From: CAYJIL01 sp964370235
Lineage (GTDB): Bacteria; Bacteroidota; Bacteroidia; Bacteroidales; Rikenellaceae
DNA: 64,000 nt
Reading direction: 5' to 3'
NCBI GenBank assembly: GCA_964370235.1
Contig: CAYJIL010000001.1
Span: 1-64,000 of the forward strand
Position 1 is the first letter of the stretch; every line of letters begins with the position of its first letter. The notes under the pieces were generated by a model. It worked only from the letters and a program-made list of their open reading frames with translations, was not told the origin of the DNA and did not search any database. This document shows, in pieces, positions 8,034 through 16,637 of the stretch. Made by a program: the position numbers and the translations under genes.

Positions 8034-9887
8034 ATGGATACTAAACAAGGGAGAACGTTATCGAATGTGGTAATACGCTTCTCAGGAGACTCTGGTGATG
8101 GCATGCAGATGACCGGAGCAATGTTCTCAGAAACCTCAGCCCTAATCGGTAATGGTATCTCAACATTCCCCGATTTTCCTTCTGAAATTCGTGCTCCACA
8201 AGGAACGGTAAGCGGTGTTTCGGGCTTTCAATTGCACTTTGCAAACTACATTGTAGAGACACCGGGCGACATGTGCGATGCACTTGTAGCAATGAATCCA
8301 GCCGCTCTAAAAGCAAATGCACAGTGGCTAAAGCGTAGCGCAACAATTATTTGCGACATCGACAACTTTACCGACAAAACAATTGCAAAGGCAGGCTTTG
8401 CGACCGACAACCCTTTCAAAGAACTTGGGATAGAGGATTACAATATTGTATATGCTCCCATTTCTTCGATGACAAAAGAGGCAGTGTCAGCTGTCGAGGG
8501 GCTAGACAACCGAAGTGCAGCTAAGTGTAAGAATATGTTTGCACTAGGTGTGTGTTACTCGCTGTATAACCTACCTGTCGAGCACACCGAGGCGGTGCTA
8601 AAGCGCAAATTCTCATCTAAACCAGCAATACTAGAGGCAAACCTTTTGGCACTAAGCGGAGGTATTAACTATGCCAACAACACACATATATTTGCCGATA
8701 CATATTTTGTTGAACCAGCGGTTCTCGAAAAAGGAAAGTATCGCAACATTAACGGTAATCAAGCAACTGCTTGGGGACTTATTGCAGCGGCCGAGAAGAG
8801 TGGCAGACCACTTTTCTGTGGATCATACCCAATTACTCCTGCTACTGCAATTCTAGAGGAGCTAGCAAAGCGCAAAGACTTGGGTGTAAAAACACTACAA
8901 GCCGAGGACGAGATTGCAGGTATTTGTACAGCAATTGGTGCTGCGTATGCTGGTAACCTTGCTGTTACTACAACATCGGGGCCAGGACTTTCGCTAAAGA
9001 GCGAGGCACTAGGTCTTTCGGTAATGACCGAGCTACCTCTTGTGGTTGTAAACGTACAACGTGGTGGCCCATCAACAGGTCTACCAACAAAGACCGAGCA
9101 GAGCGACCTTTACCAAGCACTATGGGGTCGTAATGGTGAGTGTCCTATGGTTGTAATGGCTGCATCTACTCCATCGGACTGTTTCCACTATGCATTTTGG
9201 GCAGCAAAGATATCGCTAGAGCACATGACTCCAGTAATGCTATTAACAGATGGTTTTATTGCTAACGGTTCTCAGCCTTGGCGCATACCATCAATGGCAG
9301 ACTATCCGTCTATTACTCCGCCAGTTATTACAGAAGCACCAGAGGGTGGCTATCTGCCATATAAGAGAGACGAGAAGCGTTTGGCTCGTTCGTGGGCACT
9401 ACCAGGAACAAAGGGCGTAGAGCACCGAGTAGGTGGACTAGAAAAAGATTTTGTAAAGGGTAGTATATCACACGATGCACTCAACCACCAAAAGATGGTA
9501 GATGTTCGTGCTGCCAAAGTTGCAAGAGTAGCAGACTTTATTCCTGCTCCAAAGCTAGAGGGTTCTAGCGAGGGTGGCAAGCTACTTGTAGTTGGATGGG
9601 GAGGTACTTATGGCCACCTATCTGCAACAGTAGCGGCTATGCGTAGCGAGGGTAAAGATATAACGCTTTGCCACTTTAACTACATTAATCCGCTACCAAA
9701 TGGTACAGCTGAACTATTTGCTAAGTATGATAAAATTGTGGTTTGTGAGCTAAATATGGGTCAGTTTGCAGCATATCTGCGCACCGAGCTACACAACATT
9801 AGCCTATACCAATACAACAAGGTGCAGGGTCAGCCATTTACACAAATGGAACTTACAGCAGCCTTTGAAGAGTTATTAGCCGAGTAA
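8034..9887 (+). CDS. korA: 2-oxoacid:ferredoxin oxidoreductase, fused gamma-alpha subunit (KorA type)
   Basis: 617 residues. The N-terminal gamma (POR/KOR catalytic) domain begins VIRFSGDSGDGMQMTGAMF; the alpha pyrimidine-binding domain follows, with GSYPITPATAILEELA, TTSGPGLSLKSEALG and VVNVQRGGPSTGLPTKTEQ. A C-terminal transketolase-like segment (LLVVGWGGTYGHL) completes it. With KorB it oxidatively decarboxylates 2-oxoglutarate (or a related 2-oxoacid) to the acyl-CoA, reducing ferredoxin in the cytoplasm. This gamma-alpha fusion followed by a separate beta gene is usual in Bacteroidetes. It has its own promoter at 7877-7907 and lies 7 nt before korB. Codons are biased towards GGT, GTT and CTT, suggesting strong expression. 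Assignment to 2-oxoglutarate rather than pyruvate or branched oxoacids is by family resemblance. Confidence 0.9.
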   Translation: MDTKQGRTLSNVVIRFSGDSGDGMQMTGAMFSETSALIGNGISTFPDFPSEIRAPQGTVSGVSGFQLHFANYIVETPGDMCDALVAMNPAALKANAQWLKRSATIICDIDNFTDKTIAKAGFATDNPFKELGIEDYNIVYAPISSMTKEAVSAVEGLDNRSAAKCKNMFALGVCYSLYNLPVEHTEAVLKRKFSSKPAILEANLLALSGGINYANNTHIFADTYFVEPAVLEKGKYRNINGNQATAWGLIAAAEKSGRPLFCGSYPITPATAILEELAKRKDLGVKTLQAEDEIAGICTAIGAAYAGNLAVTTTSGPGLSLKSEALGLSVMTELPLVVVNVQRGGPSTGLPTKTEQSDLYQALWGRNGECPMVVMAASTPSDCFHYAFWAAKISLEHMTPVMLLTDGFIANGSQPWRIPSMADYPSITPPVITEAPEGGYLPYKRDEKRLARSWALPGTKGVEHRVGGLEKDFVKGSISHDALNHQKMVDVRAAKVARVADFIPAPKLEGSSEGGKLLVVGWGGTYGHLSATVAAMRSEGKDITLCHFNYINPLPNGTAELFAKYDKIVVCELNMGQFAAYLRTELHNISLYQYNKVQGQPFTQMELTAAFEELLAE

Positions 9888-9894
9888 TAGAATT

Positions 9895-10926
9895 ATGGAA
9901 AATAAGGGATTAAAATATACACCTGCCGATTTCAAGAGCGATCAGGAGGTGAAATGGTGCCCCGGATGTGGTAACCACGCAATTTTGAATGCAGTGCAAA
10001 AGGCTCTGCCCGAAGTGGCTGCACTTAGAGGCTATGAGCAACAACAATTCACGTTTGTTTCGGGTATTGGTTGTTCGTCTCGCTTCCCATACTATATGCA
10101 CACCTTTGGTTTTCATGGCATACACGGTCGTGCTGCTGCCATAGCTACGGGTGTAAAGGTAGCAAACCCCGAACTTACCGTTTGGCAAGTATCGGGCGAT
10201 GGCGATGCACTAGCGATTGGTGGTAATCACTTTATACACGCTGTTCGTCGTAACATCGATATTAACATTTTGCTTTTCAATAACGAGATATATGGTCTTA
10301 CCAAAGGACAATACTCGCCAACTTCTAAGCTAGGAAAGGTGACTAAAACTTCGCCATTTGGCACAGTTGAGCACCCATTCTCGCCAGGTGAGCTTGTTCT
10401 AGGTGCTCGTGGTACGTTCTACGCTCGCTCTATCGACGTAGATATTAACCTTACCAAAGAGTGTTTTGTTGAGTCGGCCGAGCACGATGGTACTTCGGTA
10501 GTTGAAATTATGCAAAACTGTCCTATCTTTAACGATAAGACACACGATATTTTCACTAACAAAGAGTTACGTGCCGATCGCACAATAGTTCTTCGCCATG
10601 GCGAGCCTATGCTATTTGGCAAGAACAAAGACAAAGGGCTTGTACTTGAGGGCTTGGGTCTAAAGGTAATTACTGTTGGCGAAGGTGGCTGGACACTAGA
10701 CGATGTATTGGTACACGACAAGTATCGTTACAAGCCGGGGGTTCACATGATGCTTGTTAACATGAAACCACCACACTTCCCTGTTGCACTAGGCGTTATT
10801 CGCAAGGTAAAAGACTCGACTTATGACGACAACGTTAGAGATCAGGTTTTAGCTGTTAAAGAGAGCGGAAAGATTAAGTGTATGGATGATCTACTTGCAA
10901 GCGGCGATGTTTGGGAGGTAGAGTAA
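9895..10926 (+). CDS. korB: 2-oxoacid:ferredoxin oxidoreductase beta subunit (KorB type)
   Basis: 343 residues. This is the thiamine-diphosphate-binding subunit and partner of KorA. The N-terminal KWCPGCGNHAIL carries the CxxC typical of these beta subunits. The ThDP/Mg motif is SGDGDALAIGGNHF, with NNEIYGLTKGQYSPTS downstream. GIGCSSRFPYYMHTFGFHGIHG matches the substrate-side loop of the family. Translation is probably coupled to korA. No separate delta (2x4Fe-4S) subunit gene is present nearby, as usual for KorAB enzymes. A 15-bp hairpin terminator follows at 10947-10981. Confidence 0.92.
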   Translation: MENKGLKYTPADFKSDQEVKWCPGCGNHAILNAVQKALPEVAALRGYEQQQFTFVSGIGCSSRFPYYMHTFGFHGIHGRAAAIATGVKVANPELTVWQVSGDGDALAIGGNHFIHAVRRNIDINILLFNNEIYGLTKGQYSPTSKLGKVTKTSPFGTVEHPFSPGELVLGARGTFYARSIDVDINLTKECFVESAEHDGTSVVEIMQNCPIFNDKTHDIFTNKELRADRTIVLRHGEPMLFGKNKDKGLVLEGLGLKVITVGEGGWTLDDVLVHDKYRYKPGVHMMLVNMKPPHFPVALGVIRKVKDSTYDDNVRDQVLAVKESGKIKCMDDLLASGDVWEVE

Positions 10927-10946
10927 ACCACAACTCTTATAAATAC

Positions 10947-10981
10947 AAAAAATAGGGTGTCATTGCGACACCCTATTTTTT
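10947..10981 (+). terminator. Rho-independent terminator after korB
   Basis: Stem AAAAAATAGGGTGTC (10947-10961) pairs with GACACCCTATTTTTT (10967-10981) around a 5-nt loop, ending in a T run. The A-rich left arm means it could also work for the convergent gene ending at 11093. Confidence 0.85.
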
Positions 10982-11092
10982 ATGATTATTGTTACTTGAC
11001 AGAAACCTAAACCACACCTATTCATTATATTTTGAACGAGTTACACAAACCTTCATGATAGCGAACAGGGCCTAAAAAGAAGGTTCTTGATT

Positions 11093-12787
11093 TTACATAG
11101 AAACACTATCGTCACCAATGCCCAGTGTCGTATCACGAGCTATTTGCTCCTCAATTTCACGAACAATAGAGTCGGGAACAGTAACTTCGTAATGAGCAGT
11201 ATCAATGGCAATAGAATCGAACAGTAACTCTGCTGTATCTGTCGGTTCGCCATTTGAATTATTAACACTATCACTAGTTACCGAAATAGCTAGTGGTTCT
11301 GCCTTGGGAGATTCGGCAGTGCCATTTGCCGATGCCGAAAGTGCAATAGCAGATGCCAATTGGCGACCAATATATCGCCCACCGCTATAACTTAGGTGGG
11401 TATAGTCCTTGGCTGCCATACCATCCTCAACCATAGAGATTATGCCTCCAATGTTTTGCATCACAGCACGTGTGTCCCAAAACATTACTCCACAACTATC
11501 GGCAGCAGCTCGCTGAGTGCCAACCATTGCAGAAAGCACATGGGCATGGGCATGTGGGTCGTCAACCACAAACGCACGATCGCCTACTCCCATAACCAAA
11601 ACTGAGGCATTGGGGAAACATCGGCTCATATATTTTATTAGGCGAATCAAACCCGACTCATAGTAATCATATCCAGCAACATCCTTGGTCATTACATTTA
11701 GACCATACTGCAAAATTATCATGTCGTAGCCCAATAAATCGTCAATTTGGCGAGATGTGGTGTAATCGCTCGACAGTAGCGGCAAACCACTACTACCACG
11801 CTGCGAAAAATTATCGACCGTAACACCATATTTGCTCTCAAAAGATACCCCATAACCCAAGAACTGCTCATCGCCTTGCACCGTAACCTCAATCTCGTTC
11901 ATTAAACCATCAATTACCACCTCTTGTATGCTAGCCGAAGGCACAGGCACAAAGTTATAGTCTAGCGAATCGTTAACACGCAGTGTTATTTTGCTTGGAC
12001 TAGGGCTTTTGAACACTACCCTAGCACGATAGAACTTTGAACTCCCCTTGCGATAGTGTGTTGTTTTATAGTGCGATGTAGCTTTTTTGCTTTGAATTGT
12101 TGCGATTGACCCCGAAGGCGAAAAATGACCCCGAAGAGAATCACCCTCTGAATTATGTTTGGTAATGGTGTGAAGTTGCCAACCCGAATGCTCGAACTTT
12201 TGTGTTGGTAAGGCAGCCGAAAATGGGCTAGCAAATGGTAGCATGCCCACTCCAGAGCCACCAAAGGCCTTTTGTAGCGATTCTCGAAGGTCGCACGTGA
12301 GAATATCGCTCTCGACAAAAGAATCCCCCAAAAAAGCAATGCGCACCCTATCACCAGCCGATAGCTTATCTCGCAAGGCTGCAATTTTGTCGCCTTCGCC
12401 ATAGTTCTCGATGGGGAGTGCCGACTTCTTAATATCTGATTTAGATTTGGTAGCCAACTTTGCTTCCTGCTCTAGGGCAGATGGTGTGAGGTTAGACGAT
12501 TTTGATATTGCACTGCTTTTCGATGCCTGCAAAAGACTATCGGCACGCTGAGCAGCAATCATTTGCTCATTGAATAGCGAATCGGCAGTGGCAGCCTCTT
12601 GGCTAGAGACAACTTGTTCTTGCAGCTGAACGCTATCTTTGAATGTATAAATATCTGATAGGATATTGGCACGCCTAAGCGATATACCCCCAATAGAAGA
12701 TGGTGGTATAAGTGATATTATTAATAATACTAAGGCTACCGCAAGGGTCATGACCCAAGGGTAGCCTACAAAGTTACGTCTATCCAT
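11093..12787 (-). CDS. Membrane-anchored SGNH/GDSL-family hydrolase
   Basis: 564 residues. The N-terminus has one membrane segment (about 12-28, VMTLAVALVLLIISLI), so the rest is probably periplasmic. A low-complexity Ser/Ala/Gln/Lys linker (50-130) precedes an SGNH hydrolase fold. Block I is IAFLGDSFVESD with Ser156 as nucleophile; a later block has the conserved Asn in LQYGLNVMTKD; the last block, DYTHLSYSGG, gives Asp461 and His464. A carbohydrate-binding-like beta segment sits between. The Ser/Asp-rich C-terminal tail (about 490-564) is unexplained. Related anchored SGNH proteins often act as esterases on O-acetylated cell-wall or surface polysaccharides, but no acyltransferase gene is adjacent, so the substrate is unknown. 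A -7 box, TATCTTTG, lies at 12815-12808. Confidence 0.75.
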   Translation of the reverse strand: MDRRNFVGYPWVMTLAVALVLLIISLIPPSSIGGISLRRANILSDIYTFKDSVQLQEQVVSSQEAATADSLFNEQMIAAQRADSLLQASKSSAISKSSNLTPSALEQEAKLATKSKSDIKKSALPIENYGEGDKIAALRDKLSAGDRVRIAFLGDSFVESDILTCDLRESLQKAFGGSGVGMLPFASPFSAALPTQKFEHSGWQLHTITKHNSEGDSLRGHFSPSGSIATIQSKKATSHYKTTHYRKGSSKFYRARVVFKSPSPSKITLRVNDSLDYNFVPVPSASIQEVVIDGLMNEIEVTVQGDEQFLGYGVSFESKYGVTVDNFSQRGSSGLPLLSSDYTTSRQIDDLLGYDMIILQYGLNVMTKDVAGYDYYESGLIRLIKYMSRCFPNASVLVMGVGDRAFVVDDPHAHAHVLSAMVGTQRAAADSCGVMFWDTRAVMQNIGGIISMVEDGMAAKDYTHLSYSGGRYIGRQLASAIALSASANGTAESPKAEPLAISVTSDSVNNSNGEPTDTAELLFDSIAIDTAHYEVTVPDSIVREIEEQIARDTTLGIGDDSVSM

Positions 12788-12807
12788 AGATACTCATTTA
12801 CAGTTTG

Positions 12808-12815
12808 CAAAGATA
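12808..12815 (-). promoter_or_regulatory. -7 box of the SGNH hydrolase gene
   Basis: The minus strand reads TATCTTTG, matching TAnnTTTG, 20 nt before the ATG at 12787. No clear TTTG at -33. Confidence 0.5.
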
Positions 12816-12865
12816 AAAATTTATCTGTTTGCTAAAAAGGTGCTGAGTATAATTTAAACAAATAG

Positions 12866-14326
12866 TTAAATCTCTCGACGAAGCCTCGAAACCGGAATAT
12901 CCAACATTTCACGATATTTTGCCACAGTACGGCGTGCTATCTGATAACCTCTGTCGTTTAATATTAACATTAGTGCCTCGTCGGTTAGTGGCTTGTGCTT
13001 ATCTTCGTTGTCGACATATTCTCGCAAGATAGATTTTATCTCTCGTGACGATACCTCCTCGCCAGTGTCGGTGTGCATAGCCTCCGAAAAGAAGTACTTA
13101 AGCAAGAAGATACCAAACGGTGTTTGTATATACTTGCTGTTCACCACTCGTGATATAGTAGATACATCGAGCGCAGTAGCCTCGGCAATATCTTTTAATA
13201 TCATAGGGCGTAGCTTGGTTTCATCACCATCTTTGAAATAGTCTTGCTGAAAATCGACTATTGCATTCATAGTTAGCAACATGGTAGCATTTCGCTGCTT
13301 AATTGCCGACATAAACCATCGAGCCGATTCTATTTTTTGACGAATAAATTGCGATGCTTGGCGGTTGCTTTTGTGCTCTGGGCTTCGGCCTCGCTTGCTT
13401 GCTGCCGACATATCTTCGAGCATGCGAACATAACTGCTATTAATACGCATTGGAGGCAGGTTACTCTTGTTGAGAGTAATCTCTAGCTCGTCGTTGCTAT
13501 TATCGAGAATAAAGTCGGGTGTAATCTGTATGGTTGGTTCGCTCTGCTTATTCTCGTTGTATAGGTTGGCTGGTTTTGGCGATAGCGATGTAATGATGGT
13601 TACAGCATCTTTGAAATCGCTATTCTCTACCCCCATACGAGATATTATCTTGTCGAAATGGCGTTTAGCAAAATCGTCAAAATGGTTGGTTAGAATATCT
13701 TTGGCTAACCTAACATCGCTAGTTTGCTCGTGGCTATCTAGCTGCAATAGCAGAGCCTCTCGCAGGTCTCTTGCACAAATACCCACGGGCTCAAAGGTTT
13801 GTATAATCTTTAGCAAACGTTCTATTTCGTCGCAACTAGCATCGATTCCAACATTAAATGCCAAATCATCGGATATGCTCTGTAAATCACGTCTAAGGTA
13901 ACCATCGCTATCGAGACTACCAATTATGAAATTACCAATTGCCAAATCATAATCGCTTAACCCTTGGTATGAAAGTTGTTCCGACAAATGTTCGCTCAGC
14001 GATAGCCCATCAGAAAGTGGAATAACGCTATGTTTATCGTCTGCCGAATAGTTATTTATATTAAGACGATAGGATGGTGTCTCCTCTCGTTTCACAAAAT
14101 CATCAATTGTAACCTTAGCATGCGAGCTATCTGCCTGAGCAAACTCGTCATCCTTGGTAGATGTGCTAGCCTCATCAATATCTAAGACAGGATTTTCTTC
14201 GATCTCCTGCTTTATACGCTGCTCCAACAACACCGAAGGTAGTTCGAGAAGCTTTATCATCTGGATCTGCTGAGGCGACAACTTCTGCGACAATCGCTGA
14301 ATTTGGCTTGTTGCTAATCTACTCAT
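12866..14326 (-). CDS. rpoN: RNA polymerase sigma-54 factor
   Basis: 486 residues. Sigma-54 directs RNA polymerase to -24/-12 promoters and needs AAA+ activators. Region I is the Gln/Leu-rich N-terminus (LSQKLSPQQIQMIKLLELPS), which contacts activators. The core-binding domain is central (SLDSDGYLRRDLQSISDDLA; EPVGICARDLREALLLQLD). The C-terminal RpoN box is ARRTVAKYREMLDIPVSRL (464-482), close to the end, as in the family. Length and start are normal. It is monocistronic by layout, 78 nt from the SGNH gene. No sigma-54 activator gene and no clear -24/-12 site was recognised in the window. Confidence 0.95.
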   Translation of the reverse strand: MSRLATSQIQRLSQKLSPQQIQMIKLLELPSVLLEQRIKQEIEENPVLDIDEASTSTKDDEFAQADSSHAKVTIDDFVKREETPSYRLNINNYSADDKHSVIPLSDGLSLSEHLSEQLSYQGLSDYDLAIGNFIIGSLDSDGYLRRDLQSISDDLAFNVGIDASCDEIERLLKIIQTFEPVGICARDLREALLLQLDSHEQTSDVRLAKDILTNHFDDFAKRHFDKIISRMGVENSDFKDAVTIITSLSPKPANLYNENKQSEPTIQITPDFILDNSNDELEITLNKSNLPPMRINSSYVRMLEDMSAASKRGRSPEHKSNRQASQFIRQKIESARWFMSAIKQRNATMLLTMNAIVDFQQDYFKDGDETKLRPMILKDIAEATALDVSTISRVVNSKYIQTPFGIFLLKYFFSEAMHTDTGEEVSSREIKSILREYVDNEDKHKPLTDEALMLILNDRGYQIARRTVAKYREMLDIPVSRLRREI

Positions 14327-14461
14327 CCTTTTGAAGCTTTATTGATTGAATTAATATTTTAGTTTTAATAAGCTAGCCTTAGCCATATTGAATAGTGTTT
14401 AAAACAAATGTCGTGTAGTTAATAAGGCAGATAGTTTGTTGTTATTTGCCATCAACAAACA

Positions 14462-14938
14462 CTACAAATTGATTTTAACACTATCGACCAAAGGCATTAA
14501 CAGCGTATCGGGAACTAGTAGGCTCGTTGTAAGAGACGAGAGAGAGTCGCTAGCAAAGTTGGTCATATTTACCTTGATGGGGACAACAAACGAGGTTGGG
14601 TACTCGTCTTTGAGTGCACCCCAAAGCATAATTGCCTCCTCTTTTGTGAGGTACTGCCCCACTGTTATTTTAAAGTATGGCGAATCATATACAAGATCTA
14701 GCCCAACATTAGGGTAATCTTCTTTAAACTTTTCGGCAATTTCGCTACTCTTTGTACGTGCATCTTGGCTATTATCCGAGAATATACGCACACTATATGC
14801 CTGAACTTGTGCCTCTTCGCTAGCCGATTCGGGCACTATCATAACATTAGAGCTAATTGATAACACACCCTCTTGACCATATACGTTTACTGCAAATAGT
14901 GACAGCACCACAAGCACTACACATCTCAAAATCATCAT
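14462..14938 (-). CDS. Exported SPOR-domain protein
   Basis: 158 residues with a signal peptide (MMILRCVVLVVLSLFAVNVYGQ). The mature part has a SPOR-like fold: VQAYSVRIFSDNSQDARTKS, then YFKITVGQYLTKEEAIMLW, then FVVPIKVNM, giving the two beta-alpha-beta repeats that bind glycan strands lacking stem peptides. The start codon is 1 nt after the stop of the lipoprotein gene upstream (TAGTATG), so the two are translationally coupled. Probably periplasmic and associated with septal peptidoglycan; no partner is identified. The C-terminal tail (TTSLLVPDTLLMPLVDSVK) is not part of SPOR. Confidence 0.75.
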   Translation of the reverse strand: MMILRCVVLVVLSLFAVNVYGQEGVLSISSNVMIVPESASEEAQVQAYSVRIFSDNSQDARTKSSEIAEKFKEDYPNVGLDLVYDSPYFKITVGQYLTKEEAIMLWGALKDEYPTSFVVPIKVNMTNFASDSLSSLTTSLLVPDTLLMPLVDSVKINL

Positions 14939-14939
14939 A

Positions 14940-15434
14940 CTACAATATATTACCTAGGATACCATTACCCAATTTAAGGTCTTTGATGAATCCTATATTT
15001 TTTAATTTATAATTCTTAATTTCTAGTCGTTTCTTAACCGTTGCACGCCCTACTACATAGCCATCAATATAAAAATTTTCTATATCGTTTTGTAGCGAAC
15101 CTCCCAAAAAGTACTTCATGATAGCAGGCGATATGTTAGCATCAACAACTGCTTCGATGTGGTTGTCACCTCTTTTTACTAACACCTTGTCGTTGCTAGA
15201 TAGTGTCAACATTGTTTTACCGCTAGGGTCTTTAACCTCTAACTCATACTCTAGTATGGTAACTCGGCGAGAGCTATTCTCAACATCGAGCGCAATCTCT
15301 ATCTCGGTTTGTAGGTTCAACAAAGAGACTTTACCAATAGATACCTTGGGTGTACCCTTTACATCAAAGGACGAAAGTTTAATGCACGACGATAGCGCAA
15401 GCGACATCAGTGCTAATATAAATATGTTTTTCAT
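14940..15434 (-). CDS. LEA14/WHy-like lipoprotein
   Basis: 164 residues. The signal peptide has a lipobox (LMSLALSSC). The rest is a single beta-sandwich resembling the LEA type 2/WHy domain: SIGKVSLLNLQTEIEIALDVENSS followed by YELEVKDPSGKTML. Such domains occur in periplasmic lipoproteins of unknown role. A GTG at 15440 in frame would add two residues; ATG at 15434 is chosen. A -7 box (15447-15440) would place the transcript start almost at the ATG, so the message may be leaderless or start elsewhere. It is co-transcribed with the SPOR gene downstream. Confidence 0.7.
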   Translation of the reverse strand: MKNIFILALMSLALSSCIKLSSFDVKGTPKVSIGKVSLLNLQTEIEIALDVENSSRRVTILEYELEVKDPSGKTMLTLSSNDKVLVKRGDNHIEAVVDANISPAIMKYFLGGSLQNDIENFYIDGYVVGRATVKKRLEIKNYKLKNIGFIKDLKLGNGILGNIL

Positions 15435-15439
15435 GACCA

Positions 15440-15447
15440 CAAAAATA
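15440..15447 (-). promoter_or_regulatory. -7 box of the lipoprotein/SPOR operon
   Basis: The minus strand reads TATTTTTG, with CTTG (15471-15468) 20 nt upstream as a near match to the -33 box. The expected start site falls at or next to the ATG at 15434. Confidence 0.45.
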
Positions 15448-15499
15448 TATAAAATTGTCTAGAACTACAAGCTAGCGATCACATAGCCACACCTATAAG

Positions 15500-16519
15500 C
15501 TAAAAGAATTCGCTACGATAGTTATAATTCTCTCGCATTTGCTCAAAGAGATTAGGCCTCTGTTTTAACTGATTTGTGTCTGCTAATATATCATAGTAAC
15601 TCTGCATATTTTCACACACATAACTCCATGATAGGTTATCGACCTGTGGCACTGCAACTACCCCTTGTGGATACCAATTATCTAAACCCGAAATACCCAG
15701 CCAAGTGGCAATTGAGCGCACTGCCATTGCGCTACCCATAGCCTTACCTTGCAACGAATAGCCTGCAATGTGTGGTGTTGCAATGGTAGCTAACTGCAAA
15801 AGCGTGTTATTTATTATGGGCTCACCATCCCACACATCTATTACAGAGTGTGAAATTTTACCGCTACTAATTGCTGCTACGAGTGCATCTTGCGATATAA
15901 CTTCGCCCCGAGAACTGTTGATAATTACCACACCATCACGCATTTTATCAAAAGCAGCACCATCTACCATTGCATAGGTGGGGTGGGTACCTGTGCGAGT
16001 GAGTGGAGTGTGAAAAGATATAATATCGGATTGTTGAATTAGCTCCTCAAAGCTCACATATCCGCTCTTTGGTGCTAGTGGGTCACAACAAATGACCCCA
16101 AAGCCTAAACCCTTTGCAACCTTTGCCAACAAGCCACCCACGTTACCACAACCTACAATACCTAATTTTCGGCGGCGAATATCACCTCCCTCAATCGACT
16201 GAATGTGTGCCAAAGCAGCCATTACATACTGCACCACACCGCCAGCATTGCAGCCAGCCGATGTTGCTACCGCTATGCCTTGCTGTTGGCAGTAGTCTAG
16301 GTCTATGTGGTCATAACCAATGGTTGCTGTTGCAATATATTTAACGCTAGTTGAATCGAGTAGTTGTTTGTTGCATTTAGTACGAGTGCGCACTATCATA
16401 GCTTGTGCATGACGCAAATCGTCTGCCCCAATTTGTGCACCAGGCAGCTTTACCAACTCCACCGAACTAGGGAAAACTCCATCTAAAAAAGGAATTTTAT
16501 CGTCTACTACAATTTTCAT
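15500..16519 (-). CDS. pdxB: 4-phosphoerythronate dehydrogenase
   Basis: 339 residues. PdxB oxidises 4-phospho-D-erythronate in the DXP-dependent route to pyridoxal phosphate. The start MKIVVDDKIPFLDGVF is characteristic of PdxB. The NAD-binding Rossmann motif is KLGIVGCGNVGGLLAKVA. The D-2-hydroxyacid dehydrogenase catalytic residues lie in INSSRGEVI (Arg), DVWDGEP (Glu) and TPHIAGYS (His). The short C-terminal extension is shorter than the E. coli dimerisation domain. No other pdx gene is nearby. A promoter -7 box lies at 16547-16540. Confidence 0.93.
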   Translation of the reverse strand: MKIVVDDKIPFLDGVFPSSVELVKLPGAQIGADDLRHAQAMIVRTRTKCNKQLLDSTSVKYIATATIGYDHIDLDYCQQQGIAVATSAGCNAGGVVQYVMAALAHIQSIEGGDIRRRKLGIVGCGNVGGLLAKVAKGLGFGVICCDPLAPKSGYVSFEELIQQSDIISFHTPLTRTGTHPTYAMVDGAAFDKMRDGVVIINSSRGEVISQDALVAAISSGKISHSVIDVWDGEPIINNTLLQLATIATPHIAGYSLQGKAMGSAMAVRSIATWLGISGLDNWYPQGVVAVPQVDNLSWSYVCENMQSYYDILADTNQLKQRPNLFEQMRENYNYRSEFF

Positions 16520-16539
16520 TTTGCTTGTCTGTTTTGCTA

Positions 16540-16547
16540 CAAAGATA
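16540..16547 (-). promoter_or_regulatory. -7 box of pdxB
   Basis: The minus strand reads TATCTTTG (TAnnTTTG), 20 nt before the ATG at 16519; no clear -33 TTTG. Confidence 0.5.
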
Positions 16548-16607
16548 CCATAATCAGTACCATATTAAACTATTAATTCAATATTTTTTATTCTGTGACA
16601 AAAAACG

Positions 16608-16615
16608 TATATTTG
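16608..16615 (+). promoter_or_regulatory. -7 box of the EEP-family phosphodiesterase gene
   Basis: TATATTTG matches TAnnTTTG, 22 nt before the ATG at 16638. The divergent pdxB promoter lies 60 nt away. Confidence 0.5.
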
Positions 16616-16637
16616 AAAAAATTAATTTCAAACTACC

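Noticed and set aside
13467..13901. A 144-codon open frame opposite rpoN
   Set aside because: Fully inside the conserved sigma-54 coding region; Ser/Leu-rich shadow composition.
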